Counted from the first letter of the stretch, positions 26,293-34,927 are shown. The stretch: DNA of 64,000 nt from Rhizobium grahamii CCGE 502 (GCF_000298315.2 NZ_AEYE02000025.1:62001-126000), one strand, 5' to 3'. Notes: generated by a model from the letters alone, not told the origin. A program made the numbers and translations.

Positions 26293-26844
26293 TCAGGCTG
26301 CCTTTGTGGAGGCGGCGTTCTTCAGCGCCGCCCGCTCGATGCTCGCCGCAAACAGTGGGGTCTCGCCCTTGTTGTGTGCGATCGACATCGGTTGCCGCTG
26401 CGTCCGGAAGATCTCGAACGGGATCCCCTGGCGGTCGAGCGAGGCCATCATCTCGTCCGTCGCATAGGACCTAACGCGGTTGGTGAACTCGCATCGACCC
26501 GCGTCGAGTTTCTTGACGCTGAGCTCCCAAGTGACGTGGATCGTCACGCGGCCATTTGGCGTGAACACGTCGGAATCGGAGTCGAGGATGAGATGATCCT
26601 TCTCGCCGAGGGTTTCGAGATAATGCTGGACCATCAGGCTTCCGCCGATCGTCTCGACATTGATGGACATTCGCGTGCCGTCGGGCGCCGTCGTGAAGCC
26701 TGCAGCGATGTGCGCCGGAGAACACCCCTGGTATTCCTTCTCGGGCAGGGTGAAGCACCACTTCGGAATGTCCACCTGTTCGATCGGTGCGTTGATGATT
26801 GCCGAAAAGCTGGAATCGACGATCTGGTTTTCGATGCTGTGCAT
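26293..26844 (-). CDS. Unknown protein, possibly SRPBCC-fold
   Basis: A 183-residue protein, ATG 26844 after GGAGACGTCAC. I do not recognise it with certainty. Alternating beta-like stretches (FSAIINAPIEQV, GGSLMVQHYL, VTIHVTWELSVKKLDAGRCE) and the start SFSAIINAPIEQVD recall polyketide-cyclase/START-like SRPBCC domains that bind hydrophobic ligands. The C-terminal 40 residues (EIFRTQRQPMSIAHNKGE) are helical in look. No signal peptide. Upstream partner of the isochorismatase-like gene in a two-gene unit. Confidence 0.7.
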   Translation of the reverse strand: MHSIENQIVDSSFSAIINAPIEQVDIPKWCFTLPEKEYQGCSPAHIAAGFTTAPDGTRMSINVETIGGSLMVQHYLETLGEKDHLILDSDSDVFTPNGRVTIHVTWELSVKKLDAGRCEFTNRVRSYATDEMMASLDRQGIPFEIFRTQRQPMSIAHNKGETPLFAASIERAALKNAASTKAA

Positions 26845-26998
26845 GTGACGTCTCCATGGCTGATTGGGTGGCTCGTGCGGAAGACCGCGCCTTCATCACC
26901 GCGGCTGGGATCCGCGCGATTTCTCTGATTGGCCGACTGGCAGAATGAGATGTGCGCCCGCGCGACCTGCCGTTCCGACGCGCGGGCGCGGCTCCGGC

Positions 26999-27988
26999 CT
27001 ACTTGTCGACCAAAGTCTGGGTGTAGTGCCCGAGGCGCGCTTCAATGTCGGGGTTCGTCTGAAGCCCCATTTCCATCAGGCGGCCGATGTTCTTTTGCGC
27101 CACCGGGCGCTGGACGGATTGGATGAAGGCGTCCCAGCCAGCTCCGATTTCCGGATCGCTCGGGAGGCTCGCGAAATCGACGAGCCGCTTCGTATCGGCG
27201 ATCGCCTGGCGGTCGAAACCGGAAATCCTCGCGGCGAGTGCATCTACGAACGGGTCGAGCTTGTCGTCGTCGAACGATCGGTTGACGTAGCCGTATTCCT
27301 CGGCGAGCTCGCCGTTGATGTCATCGGACCCGAGAAGCACTTCGAGCGCACGGCCGCGGCCCATCAGACGGGGGAGGCGTGCCATTGGACCGCCACCCGG
27401 AACAAAACCGGCTCCGACCTCCCATTGAGAAAGAATTGCGTTCTCCTTGCTCGCAAAGCGCATGTCGCTGGCGAGCGCCAGTTCGCTGCCGACGCCCGTG
27501 GCTCGCCCGCGGATGAGGGCGACGGAGACAACGGGCGCCTTGCTGATGCGAACGAGCATGTCCGGCAGGGGATGGAGCCCGGTCCTCCCAGACGGCAAGC
27601 TCGTCGATTCGGACAGCGGCTGCGTAAAGTTGTAGTGGGTGAGGAAGAAGCCCGGCACAGCGCTGTCGAAGACAACAATCCTCAGGTTCGGGTCCGCTTC
27701 GATCTCCGCGACGACCTTTTCCATCTGCGGAATGGTCTCCGGACCGAATACGTTGAAAGGCGGATTGTCGAAGGTGACGCGCCAATATGCGGGCGTGCGC
27801 TTCTCGATCCGGATCTGCGGCTTCTCGCTTGCAGGCTGCGACTTTGCGTCGGCGGGGCGGTTGATTTTTTCCGCGACCATGGTCTGCCCGGAAAGCGCGA
27901 GCGCGGGAAGCATGAGCACTGCCGCAGCGGTCAGGAACTTGGACGACGAAATCATTGCGCTCGTCGAGATGGGCGATCTGACTTTCAT
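26999..27988 (-). CDS. Crotonase-family protein with N-terminal signal peptide
   Basis: A 329-residue protein. ATG 27988 has GGAGGTACTC directly upstream. The first 40 residues hold a basic start and a hydrophobic run (SSKFLTAAAVLMLPALALSG) like a Sec signal, then a Lys/Pro/Ala linker. The crotonase domain begins at about residue 62 (YWRVTFDNPPFNVFGPET). Core: VALIRGRATGVGSELALASD and GFVPGGGPMARLPRLMGRG. Enoyl-CoA hydratase/isomerase members act on acyl-CoA in the cytoplasm, so an exported one is unexpected. Paralogue of the pseudogene at 4750-5595, which lacks the leader. Third gene after the SDR and RidA genes. Confidence 0.85.
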   Translation of the reverse strand: MKVRSPISTSAMISSSKFLTAAAVLMLPALALSGQTMVAEKINRPADAKSQPASEKPQIRIEKRTPAYWRVTFDNPPFNVFGPETIPQMEKVVAEIEADPNLRIVVFDSAVPGFFLTHYNFTQPLSESTSLPSGRTGLHPLPDMLVRISKAPVVSVALIRGRATGVGSELALASDMRFASKENAILSQWEVGAGFVPGGGPMARLPRLMGRGRALEVLLGSDDINGELAEEYGYVNRSFDDDKLDPFVDALAARISGFDRQAIADTKRLVDFASLPSDPEIGAGWDAFIQSVQRPVAQKNIGRLMEMGLQTNPDIEARLGHYTQTLVDK

Positions 27989-28023
27989 GAGTACCTCCAC
28001 TCGGATTGTTGTGAACGATGTGA

Positions 28024-28494
28024 CTAGGATTCAATTTCAAGGACGAGTTCGATTTCGACCGGCATTCCCAACGGAATGCTGGAGACGCCGAGGACGATGC
28101 GGAGTGGAACCAGCGGAGAGCCGAACACATCCCGCAGAAGCTCTGACGCTCCGTCGGCCACCTTAGGATGTTCCTGGAAGTCGCCGGGCGATGCGATGTA
28201 GACGCCGAGCTTGGCGATACGGCTGATCCTGTCCAGCGATCCCAGGTGCGCTTTCGCCGCGGCGAGCCCGCTGAGGCAGGCAGCACGGGCGGCGGCGTAG
28301 CCTTCAGGAACCGAAAGATCCTCGCCGACCCGCCCGTGGTAGATTGCCTCGTGTCCAATCACAGGGAGCATGCCGCTGAGGAACAGAAGCGGGCCGACCC
28401 GGATCGCCTCGACATAGGCGCCGAAAGGTGTTGGCGGGGGAGGGAGCTCGATACCAAGATTCCGCAATCGTGCGTCTACGCCAGAGACTACCAT
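28024..28494 (-). CDS. RidA (YjgF/YER057c) family protein
   Basis: A 156-residue protein, ATG 28494, overlapping the end of the upstream SDR by 7 bases. PFGAYVEAIRVGPLLFLSGM matches the RidA start, GLAAAKAHLGSLDRISRIAK the central helix, and the C-terminal VPLRIVLGVSSIPLGMPVEI replaces the usual RxxVxVxxLPxxxxVEIE; the Arg that contacts substrate carboxylates is present in PLRIVLG. RidA proteins hydrolyse reactive enamine/imine intermediates. A member of the ~150-residue subfamily. Middle gene of SDR-RidA-crotonase. Confidence 0.87.
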   Translation of the reverse strand: MVVSGVDARLRNLGIELPPPPTPFGAYVEAIRVGPLLFLSGMLPVIGHEAIYHGRVGEDLSVPEGYAAARAACLSGLAAAKAHLGSLDRISRIAKLGVYIASPGDFQEHPKVADGASELLRDVFGSPLVPLRIVLGVSSIPLGMPVEIELVLEIES

Positions 28495-29213
28495 TTTCCC
28501 AAATGTGCGCCGTTGTCGACGTGCAGCACCTCCCCGGTAATGTTGGTGGATTCCGTCAGATAGACGACGCCGTTGACGATCTCCTCTACAGGGGTGATCG
28601 TGCCCATTGGCGAGAGAGACTTCAGGAAGTCTTTCGGATCGGTTTCATGCATCGGTGTGTCGACGATGCCGGGAGCGACGGCATTCACCCGGATGTTGTC
28701 CTTGGCGAATTCCATTGCGAGGCTCTTCGTTGCCGCATTCAGGCCACCCTTGGTGATCATGGCGAACGACGCAGTCACGCCGGCGATCGGGTGGTCTGTC
28801 AGTGAAGTCGTTATCGTGACGACGCTTCCTCCGGATCCTTGGCGGATCATCTGCCGGATCGCGTGCTTGGTGAAGTGGATGAATCCCTCGATATTTGTCG
28901 CGGTAAGCAGCCGAAGGTCGTCGATCGTGTATTCGAGGAACGGCTTGGTGAAGAAAATGCCCGCGTTGTTCACTAGCGCATCGATCGATCCGAAGCGTTC
29001 GATTGCGCGTCGCGCCACGCGTTCGGCGGTCGCTGGATCGCCCACGTCGCCATCGACAAGTTCCAGGTGTTCCGGAGCGTCCGGCAGCGTTGCTTCCGTC
29101 ACACGGCGTGAAGTACCGACAACGTTGTAGCCTCGTTCGAGGAATGATCTCACAAGGCCTGCCCCGATCCCCTGCGATGCGCCGGTGATCAAGATTGTCT
29201 TCCGCGTGCTCAT
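28488..29213 (-). CDS. SDR-family protein lacking the catalytic tyrosine
   Basis: A 241-residue protein. ATG 29213 is chosen from GGAGATGCCA; upstream in-frame ATGs at 29219 and 29225 are possible. TGASQGIG and NNAGIF are intact, but where Tyr-x-x-x-Lys should stand the sequence is AMITK (in TASFAMITKGGLNAATK), so the Tyr is replaced by Ala while Lys is kept. DTPMHETDPKDF and EVLHVDNGAHLG complete the Rossmann fold. It may bind NAD(P)H without normal dehydrogenase chemistry or use another residue. First gene of the SDR-RidA-crotonase unit, with copy 4 of the shared motif 156 bp upstream. Confidence 0.87.
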   Translation of the reverse strand: MSTRKTILITGASQGIGAGLVRSFLERGYNVVGTSRRVTEATLPDAPEHLELVDGDVGDPATAERVARRAIERFGSIDALVNNAGIFFTKPFLEYTIDDLRLLTATNIEGFIHFTKHAIRQMIRQGSGGSVVTITTSLTDHPIAGVTASFAMITKGGLNAATKSLAMEFAKDNIRVNAVAPGIVDTPMHETDPKDFLKSLSPMGTITPVEEIVNGVVYLTESTNITGEVLHVDNGAHLGKW

Positions 29214-29369
29214 TGGCATCTCCATTGTTGGACCTCGCACGATCCGCTGCCCGCCGACTTGCGGCGGGTTCGCCAGAATCTTCAAAGTCAGGTCTCTGCT
29301 GCTGCGGCTAGGAACGACCGTCGCCAACCGCCGTGACGACACCATCTCGCGGACCTTGGCCTCTCGCTA

Positions 29370-29401
29370 TTGTACGAAGGTGTCCCCGATACCTTTGGAT
29401 C
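29370..29401 (+). promoter_or_regulatory. Shared motif, copy 4 (SDR unit / nitronate monooxygenase)
   Basis: Plus strand TTGTACGAAGGTGTCCCC followed by GATACCTTTGGATC. The TTG end faces the SDR start (156 bp); the divergent nitronate-monooxygenase start is 83 bp on the other side. In gene sense for the SDR it ends CACCTTCGTACAATAG, giving TACAAT. Confidence 0.62.
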
Positions 29402-29484
29402 GGGTGCAGATTATCAGGTGCAATAGACTGGCGGCATTTACGGATCTATCAGGATTCGAACTCACGAATGGGACGGTATCCGAT

Positions 29485-30535
29485 ATGACGAGCTGGCCAG
29501 ACCGACGCATTCTCGATCTTTTCGGCATCGCGCTTCCGATCATCCAGGCGCCCATGGCGGGTGCTACGACCATCGAGATGGTGGTCTCCGCAGCCCAGGC
29601 TGGCGGACTAGGATCGCTGCCGAGTGCTCAATTGACCGTCGATCAACTGAAAACTGCGATCCTCAGCATACGCGCCTCGACCGGGTCCCCGCTGAACGTC
29701 AACTTCTTCGCGCATCAAATGCCTCCTGTGGACGCGGTCGCTCAGATGCGATGGAGGCGTTGCTGGCGCCCTACTATGTCGAATTCGATCTCGACCCTGC
29801 CGCTCCCGTTTCCGGCGCGGGTCGCGCACCCTTCGATGAAGCCTTCTGCGAGGTTGTCGAAGAACACAGGCCGGAGGCGGTCAGCTTCCATTTCGGATTG
29901 CCCGCCATGCCGTTCGTGGACCGCGTGAAGGCGGCCGGGGCGAAGGTTGTGTCTTCGGCAACGACTGTGGCCGAAGCCGTTATCGCGATGGGGTCTGAAG
30001 CCGGAGGGGTCATCGTGGCAACTTCCTCACGCAGGACATGGCCACCCAGGTTGGAACAATGGCGCTCGTTCCGCAGGTTGTCGATGCCGTCGGGGTTCCG
30101 GTGATAGCAGCGGGAGGAATCGCTGATGGGCGGGGCGTTGCAGCGGCGTTAATGCTCGGCGCTTCCGCGGTTCAGGTAGGCACTCCCTATCTGTTCTGCC
30201 CGGAGGCAAAGATCCCGGCGGTACACGCGCAAGCGCTTGCGGAGGCAGGTGACGACAGCACCGCGGTCACCAACGTGTTCACCGGTCGCCCGGCCCGAGG
30301 AATCGTTAATCGTCTCATGCTGGAGCTCGGTCCAATCTCAGAGGTGGTGCCGGCTTTCCCAACCGCCGGAGCTGCACTGTCTCCAGTGCGAGGCCAGGCG
30401 GAAAACGCGTCACGGAATGACTTCACGAACCTATGGTCGGGCCAGTCGGTGAGGCTAGCGCCAAGAATGGGTGCCCTCGACCTGACTCGGAACCTCTACG
30501 AGGCAGCCTTGAGCGTGATCGAGCGCCGAGCCTGA
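29485..30535 (+). pseudogene. Nitronate monooxygenase pseudogene (two frame changes)
   Basis: Three frames carry one protein. From ATG 29485: DLFGIALPIIQAPMAGATTI and LNVNFFAHQMPPVDAVAQ. From about 29745 a second frame: MEALLAPYYVEFDLDPA, SFHFGLPAMPFVDRVKAAGA and SEAGG. From about 30020 a third: GNFLTQDMATQVGTMALVPQ, VPVIAAGGIADGRG and QVGTPYLFCPEAKI. Together they give the full NMO/2-nitropropane-dioxygenase barrel with its FMN-binding GGIADG. The first shift lies near 29740, the second in a G-rich run near 30013. Unless both are sequencing errors, the gene is dead. Divergent from the SDR-RidA-crotonase unit. Confidence 0.85.
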
Positions 30536-30753
30536 TTGCTCTCGAGCGTTCGTCGCGGTCGGTCACCACCAGAGAGTGGAACCTCTGGTGATGAGCATCA
30601 TTTGGCGGGACGGCCAGCAGCGACACGCGGTTCGATCTTTCGCTGGCCCCCAGCATCTTGTGATCGGGCGGCGACATTCGTGGGCATGATCGTCCTCTGG
30701 CCATCCGAAGAAATCAAAGAGCGGAGAAATCGTGTTGCCGCGGGAGTCGGTCT

Positions 30754-31434
30754 TCAGCCCGTCTCGACAGTTTCTCCGAGGCGGAGCGTTGCAGCCATGT
30801 TCACCAGCTCCGGAAGGGTGCGGGCGTCCATCTTACGCATGACTTGGCCGCGATGTGCCTTCACGGTGATCTCGCTTATGTCGAGCTCGAAGGCGACCTG
30901 CTTGTTCAAGAGACCCTTGACCACCCGTATCATCACTTCGCGTTCCCTCTTTGTCAGCGTCTCGTACGAGCGCTGCAGCCGTCGAAGCTCCTCGTCGTTG
31001 CGCAACATTTCTTCGCTCCGGGCGAGTGCCGATCGGATCGCCTCCAGAAGCGCCATTGTGTCGATGGGTTTCGTAAGGAAATCGAGCGCGCCGCCTTTCA
31101 GCGCCTTTACGGTCATCGGGACATCGCCGAAGCCGGAGACGAAAATGATCGGCATGCGATTGCCTCCCATGTTAATCATGGTCTGCAAATCGAGGCCGTT
31201 CAGGCCTGGCATATTTACATCGAGAACGAGGCAGCACGGGGCCGAGGCGAGATGCGTTGCGAGGAAGGACTGGGCTGAGTCAAAGAGTAGGGGCCGCCAG
31301 CCCGCGGACACTATCAGCAGCTCGAGGGATTCCCTGACAGATACGTCGTCGTCGACGACCACTACCGTTGGCCGCTCGATATCCCCGCCATCGGGAAGCG
31401 CTGCATTCGTCATTGCCGAAATCACCCGATACAT
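30754..31434 (-). CDS. FixJ-type response regulator with LuxR HTH
   Basis: A 226-residue protein; ATG 31434 has GGGGACG upstream, and ATG 31413 is a possible shorter start. Receiver at about 20-135: VVVVDDDVSVRESL, phospho-acceptor Asp in LVLDVNMPGLNG, FVSGFGDVPM and FLTKPID. Linker, then a LuxR/NarL-type HTH at about 160-215: LTKREREVMIRVVKG, with LNKQVAFELDISEITVKAH. It is DNA-binding and FixJ/StyR-like. No kinase gene is next to it. The motif pair in its divergent promoter region suggests that it controls itself and the SnoaL-like gene, either directly or through its paralogue. Confidence 0.92.
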   Translation of the reverse strand: MYRVISAMTNAALPDGGDIERPTVVVVDDDVSVRESLELLIVSAGWRPLLFDSAQSFLATHLASAPCCLVLDVNMPGLNGLDLQTMINMGGNRMPIIFVSGFGDVPMTVKALKGGALDFLTKPIDTMALLEAIRSALARSEEMLRNDEELRRLQRSYETLTKREREVMIRVVKGLLNKQVAFELDISEITVKAHRGQVMRKMDARTLPELVNMAATLRLGETVETG

Positions 31435-31569
31435 GTGCTTCGTCCCCAGAGAAGACAGCAGGCTCGTCGTCCAATCGAAGTATATATGATAACATTCAAC
31501 TTGCGCCGCGGCAGCGCAATGCCTTGCTCCGTCCGCTGATGAGGATGCGCCGTTTTGGCCAGAAGTCCA

Positions 31570-31600
31570 TTGTACGATGGTATCGCCAACGTCTCATCGG
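31570..31600 (+). promoter_or_regulatory. Shared motif, copy 5a (facing the FixJ-like gene)
   Basis: Plus strand CCATTGTACGATGGTATCGC (31568-31587), with CAACGTCTCATCGG following. TTG end 135 bp before the regulator start. In gene sense it ends ATACCATCGTACAATGG. Forms a facing pair with copy 5b, TTG ends 71 bp apart. Confidence 0.65.
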
Positions 31601-31620
31601 AACCTTGCGGCGCTCAGTTC

Positions 31621-31640
31621 GCGCCAACACCATCGTACAA
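31621..31640 (-). promoter_or_regulatory. Shared motif, copy 5b (facing the SnoaL-like gene)
   Basis: Minus strand TTGTACGATGGTGTTGGCGC. In gene sense for the downstream gene (ATG 31760, 119 bp away) it reads GCGCCAACACCATCGTACAA then TGG. The first 12 bases plus the CCA before them are identical to copy 5a, giving a long inverted repeat CCATTGTACGATGGT. Confidence 0.65.
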
Positions 31641-31759
31641 TGGATTACGCCATCATCGCCACGCATGCTGGGTCGGTCGGCTTGGCGGACCACCGCCTTC
31701 GAACGATTAAAGCCAGTAGATTGGTGTTGCCCGCCACAGTTCCAAAAAGAGGTTTCGAC

Positions 31760-32230
31760 ATGAAAGAACGTTTTGAAGAGATCACCGGTACAGAACAGAC
31801 GGCAGGTGATGGCGGCGCCCTGGATGCGCTGATCGAGTTCTACAGGGCGTTCAATTCGGCCGATATGGTGGGCCTCGAAGCGATATGGTTTCCTGGGGCG
31901 GCCCCAAGTATGGACAACCCCATCGGTGGAATCCGCCGCGGTTGGACGGAGATCGCGGGGGGGTATGCCAAACTGTTCGGTGGCGCCGCCACAGTAAACG
32001 TCACGTTCCACGACTTCACCAGCCAAGGTGGGCGGGAATGGCATCTGTTCGTTGGTCGCGAACGGGGTAAGTGCCGCACCGCGAGCGACAGTCTCGATGT
32101 CGCCTTCCGAACAACCCGCTGGTTCGTGCGGATGGACGGCGCCTGGCGACAACTCCATCATCACGGCTCCGTCGAGGATCCAGAGATGCTAGCAGCCTAT
32201 CAGAACCTAATTTTTGGCAGCAGCAATTGA
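31760..32230 (+). CDS. SnoaL/NTF2-like fold protein
   Basis: A 156-residue protein, ATG 31760 after AAAAAGAGG. ALDALIEFYRAFNSADMVGL is the first helix of SnoaL/DUF4440-type cone-barrel proteins, followed by IWFPGAAPSMDNPIGGIRRG, strand-like TVNVTFHDFT and WFVRMDGAWRQLHHHGS. The fold serves in small hydrolases, isomerases and ligand-binding proteins. No signal. Alone on the plus strand, convergent with the LLM oxidoreductase. Exact role unknown. Confidence 0.82.
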   Translation: MKERFEEITGTEQTAGDGGALDALIEFYRAFNSADMVGLEAIWFPGAAPSMDNPIGGIRRGWTEIAGGYAKLFGGAATVNVTFHDFTSQGGREWHLFVGRERGKCRTASDSLDVAFRTTRWFVRMDGAWRQLHHHGSVEDPEMLAAYQNLIFGSSN

Positions 32231-32407
32231 TTACAGCGCCAGGACTCATGCTGGCGCGATTGTTCTCGCATGATCGCTTTGACCGATCGACAAAACAGCT
32301 TCGCTTCCTCCGCTCACGCATCGATATCGGGAGACGCTGTGAGAAAACGTCTAGTGAACGTCGTGACCGAACCTTCCCTCGAATCTCGTTCCGCGCAAAC
32401 TTCTCAG

Positions 32408-33442
32408 TTAAGGACGTTGTCCGCGAATGAAAGGCGCGACGTCAGTGCCGAGAAGTTCGATAGAGCGGCGCATCGCCTCGGTCTCCAGGGCCGCCGTGCT
32501 CATCTGGAAGGTGATGCGAGAGATCCCGCGTAAGGTATCGTTAAGATGGAGGATCTTGGCCGCAACCGTCCGCGGGCTGCCAACCAGGAATGCACCGTTC
32601 GGACCGCAGAGGTGCTCGAACTGCGCCCTTGTAGGCGGCGGCCAGCCCCGTTCTCGTCCAGCGTCCGTGAACATCTGGAACCAGCCTGGAAAGAATGCTT
32701 CCCGGGCGGCCGCGTCGGTCTCCCCGACAAAGCCGAGGGCATGTACACCGACCTTCGGATCCTGGGGAGGGTGGCCGGCCGCGAGCCATGCGCGGCGATA
32801 GAGATCGACAAGAGGCAGGAAACGCTCGAAGCTTCCGCCGATGATGGCGACCATCAACGGCAATCCGAGGGTTCCAGCGCGGACGAAGGATTCAGGCGTG
32901 CCGCCGACGCCCAGCCAGATGGGTAGGTTCGGCTGGTGTGGACGAGGAAAGACACCCTCGCCATTGATCGCGGGACGAAAGCGGCCCTGCCATTCGATAT
33001 TGGGTTGCTGCCTGATCTTCAGCAGGAGGTCCAGCTTCTCTGCGAAGAGCGTATCGTAGTCCCGCAGGTCGAATCCAAACAAAGGATAAGCCTCGACGGA
33101 TGAGCCGCGACCGACCACGATTTCGGCTCTTCCACCGGAAATCAGGTCCAGTGTGGCGAACTCCTGGAAGAGCCGCACGGGATCGGCGGCGCTGAGGACT
33201 GCGACGGCGCTTGTCAGTCTGATGGACTTGGTGCGGGAGGCGGCGGCCGCAAGGATGACAGCCGGGGCTGAATCCAGCGCGTTCTCTCGATGATGTTCGC
33301 CCATTCCGAAAACATCGAGGCCGACTTGATCTGCGAGCTCGATCTCTGCAAGCACGCTCTCCATTCGATCGATGGGTGACTGCAATCGCCCCGTCGCGGG
33401 GTCGGCTAGGAGCATTGCAAAACTATCGATACCGATTTCCAA
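32408..33442 (-). CDS. LLM-class flavin-dependent oxidoreductase
   Basis: A 344-residue luciferase-like monooxygenase. I choose a TTG start at 33442 (LEIGIDSFAMLLAD) with GGAAGGA upstream; a longer TTG form to 33481 is possible. VGEHHR-type FGMGEHHRENALDSAP, IRLTSAVAVLSAADPVRL and LISGGRAEIVVGRGSSVEAY are class signatures, and FLVGSPRTVAAKILHL the C-terminal one. It would use FMNH2 or F420H2 to oxidise an unknown substrate. A weak motif copy lies 40 bp upstream. Confidence 0.9.
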   Translation of the reverse strand: MEIGIDSFAMLLADPATGRLQSPIDRMESVLAEIELADQVGLDVFGMGEHHRENALDSAPAVILAAAASRTKSIRLTSAVAVLSAADPVRLFQEFATLDLISGGRAEIVVGRGSSVEAYPLFGFDLRDYDTLFAEKLDLLLKIRQQPNIEWQGRFRPAINGEGVFPRPHQPNLPIWLGVGGTPESFVRAGTLGLPLMVAIIGGSFERFLPLVDLYRRAWLAAGHPPQDPKVGVHALGFVGETDAAAREAFFPGWFQMFTDAGRERGWPPPTRAQFEHLCGPNGAFLVGSPRTVAAKILHLNDTLRGISRITFQMSTAALETEAMRRSIELLGTDVAPFIRGQRP

Positions 33443-33482
33443 TGACGAATCCTTCCAAGGCGACGTTTCCGCCAGGCGCAAG

Positions 33483-33505
33483 TTGCACGGTGTGTCGCCG
33501 ACAGA
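33483..33505 (+). promoter_or_regulatory. Possible degenerate copy of the shared motif (before LLM gene)
   Basis: Plus strand TTGCACGGTGTGTCGCCGAC, matching copy 2 with one base missing. The TTG end faces the LLM oxidoreductase (40 bp), as the orientation rule of the other copies requires. The second half-site is poor, so chance cannot be excluded. Confidence 0.35.
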
Positions 33506-33615
33506 AACGTGACACTCATCCTACTTCTGCCAGCACCGCGCCACCCTCCTTTTTAAAATGATGATGATCGATAAATTCGATAGGTGCTTTTGGCATGACG
33601 GCATCTGAATACCCG

Positions 33616-34888
33616 TCATGTCCAGGCATCGACATCCATCACTGCCCGTGCGAAGGCCTCTGGTGCTTCCTGCGGAAGGTTGTGACCAATCCCGCCGGTG
33701 ATCAGACGGTGTTCATATCTTCCTTTGAACTTCCCGGCGTAGGCTTTTGGATCCGGATGAGGTGCCCCGTTCGCGTCGCCTTTTCGAGCGTGATTGTAGG
33801 GACCGATACGTCTGGGACCTTGGCGAGCACGGCCTCGTATTCGTCGAACCGGTCCTCGCCGGGTGCCAGTCCGAGACGCCATCGATAGTTATGGACAACG
33901 ATCGCCACATGGTCGGGATTGGCGAATGCGGCGGCGCTTCGCGAGAACGTTTCGTCATCGAACTTCCAATGTGGGGAGGCGAGTTGCCAGATAAGCTTGG
34001 CGAAGTCGCTGGTGTATTTCTCGTAGCCTTCGCGACCGCGATCTGTAGCGAAATAGAATTGATACCACCACTGAAGTTCGGCGGGCGGTGGCAGTGGCGC
34101 CAGGCTTACGGCATCCCGGCGGTTTGTCTTCACCCGGTCGCCCGACCGCTTGGGCACCAGGGACGGCGCCACGACCACGCAATCATGCCCCAGTTCGACA
34201 ATCTGACGGTAAAGGCCGTAACCCGTGGGACCCGCCTCCTAGCAAAAATGAAGCTTGGTTCCGCGCTTTGAAAGCTTATTGACCATCGATGCCACTGATG
34301 CCGGCTCCGAGGAGATGTCGCCGAAAAACCGCACCTCGCCGTTGCGCGCTCCATCGGCAACCGCAATCGAAATCTTGAGCTTGGATGTATCCAAGCCGAT
34401 GAAGACTACGCTATCTTCCCTCATGGTTCGCCCTCGCTAAGCGGTGGGGCTCGGCTCCGGCCTATCCAGAGCAACCCCCGAATTCAGCTTATCGCGGGGG
34501 CGGGCCACCTTCACCCCACGAACATACGGTCTAGGAAGCGCGTGCCGCCATAGCCCCGCAGGAACGGCACGATGACGCGATGGCCTCGGCTTGCAAGGAG
34601 AGGTGCGACCTGCGCGAAGCTGTTGATGTCGTAAGGCCAACCGTGCAGGAGCAAGACCGGTGATCCCGTCGCTGGTCCGATGTCGGCAAATGAGACACGC
34701 AAGTCACCTGCCTCGATGCTCTTGTTTGCTTCGAGAGCGGCTCCAGCAGCGGCCGCTGGTACGTCTACACGGGTGGTCTGCTGGGAGGCTTCGGCTATCT
34801 TTTCGCCGAGGACACCCGCTGCGGTAACAGCGAGTGCAAAGCTGCCAAGCGATCGGCGTGTGAGATTTTCGCGTACGAAATTGGACAT
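33616..34888 (-). pseudogene. Tat-type alpha/beta-hydrolase gene broken by an IS110 remnant
   Basis: N-terminal part from ATG 34888: RENLTRRSLGSFALAVTAAG is a twin-arginine leader, then LLLHGWPYDINSFAQVAPLL and VIVPFLRGYGGTRFL end at about 34532. The C-terminal part resumes at about 34097: PPPAELQWWYQFYFATDRG, KLIWQLASPHWKFDDETFS and HNYRWRLGLAPGEDRFDEY. Near 33780 the frame changes and the end continues GDANGAPHPDPKAYAGKF, RYEHRLITGGIGHNLPQEAP to 33616, with the catalytic His in GIGHNLP. About 60 middle residues, including the nucleophile elbow, are missing and replaced by insertion-sequence DNA. The gene cannot give a working enzyme. Copy 6 of the shared motif is upstream. Confidence 0.85.
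34098..34531 (-). mobile_element. IS110-family remnant (5' part only)
   Basis: The transposase start at 34424 reads MREDSVVFIGLDTSKLKISI, whose GLDTSK carries the first Asp of the IS110 DEDD site. In-frame TAG at about 34239 falls in KLHFC-stop-EAGPTGYGLYRQ where other members have Tyr, and the frame continues VVVAPSLVPKRSGDRVKTN then RRDAVSLA before running straight into hydrolase sequence at 34097. Only about 109 of some 340 codons remain, plus about 100 bp of 5' leader. It lies within the hydrolase pseudogene and is inactive. Confidence 0.85.
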
Positions 34889-34927
34889 TGTGCCAGTCTC
34901 CGATGGTGGTTGCCTAACCGGCGTAAA

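Noticed and set aside
30567-30590. 8-bp hairpin CACCAGAG/CTCTGGTG after the nitronate monooxygenase pseudogene
   Set aside because: Short stem, 8-base loop and no T run; too weak to call a terminator.
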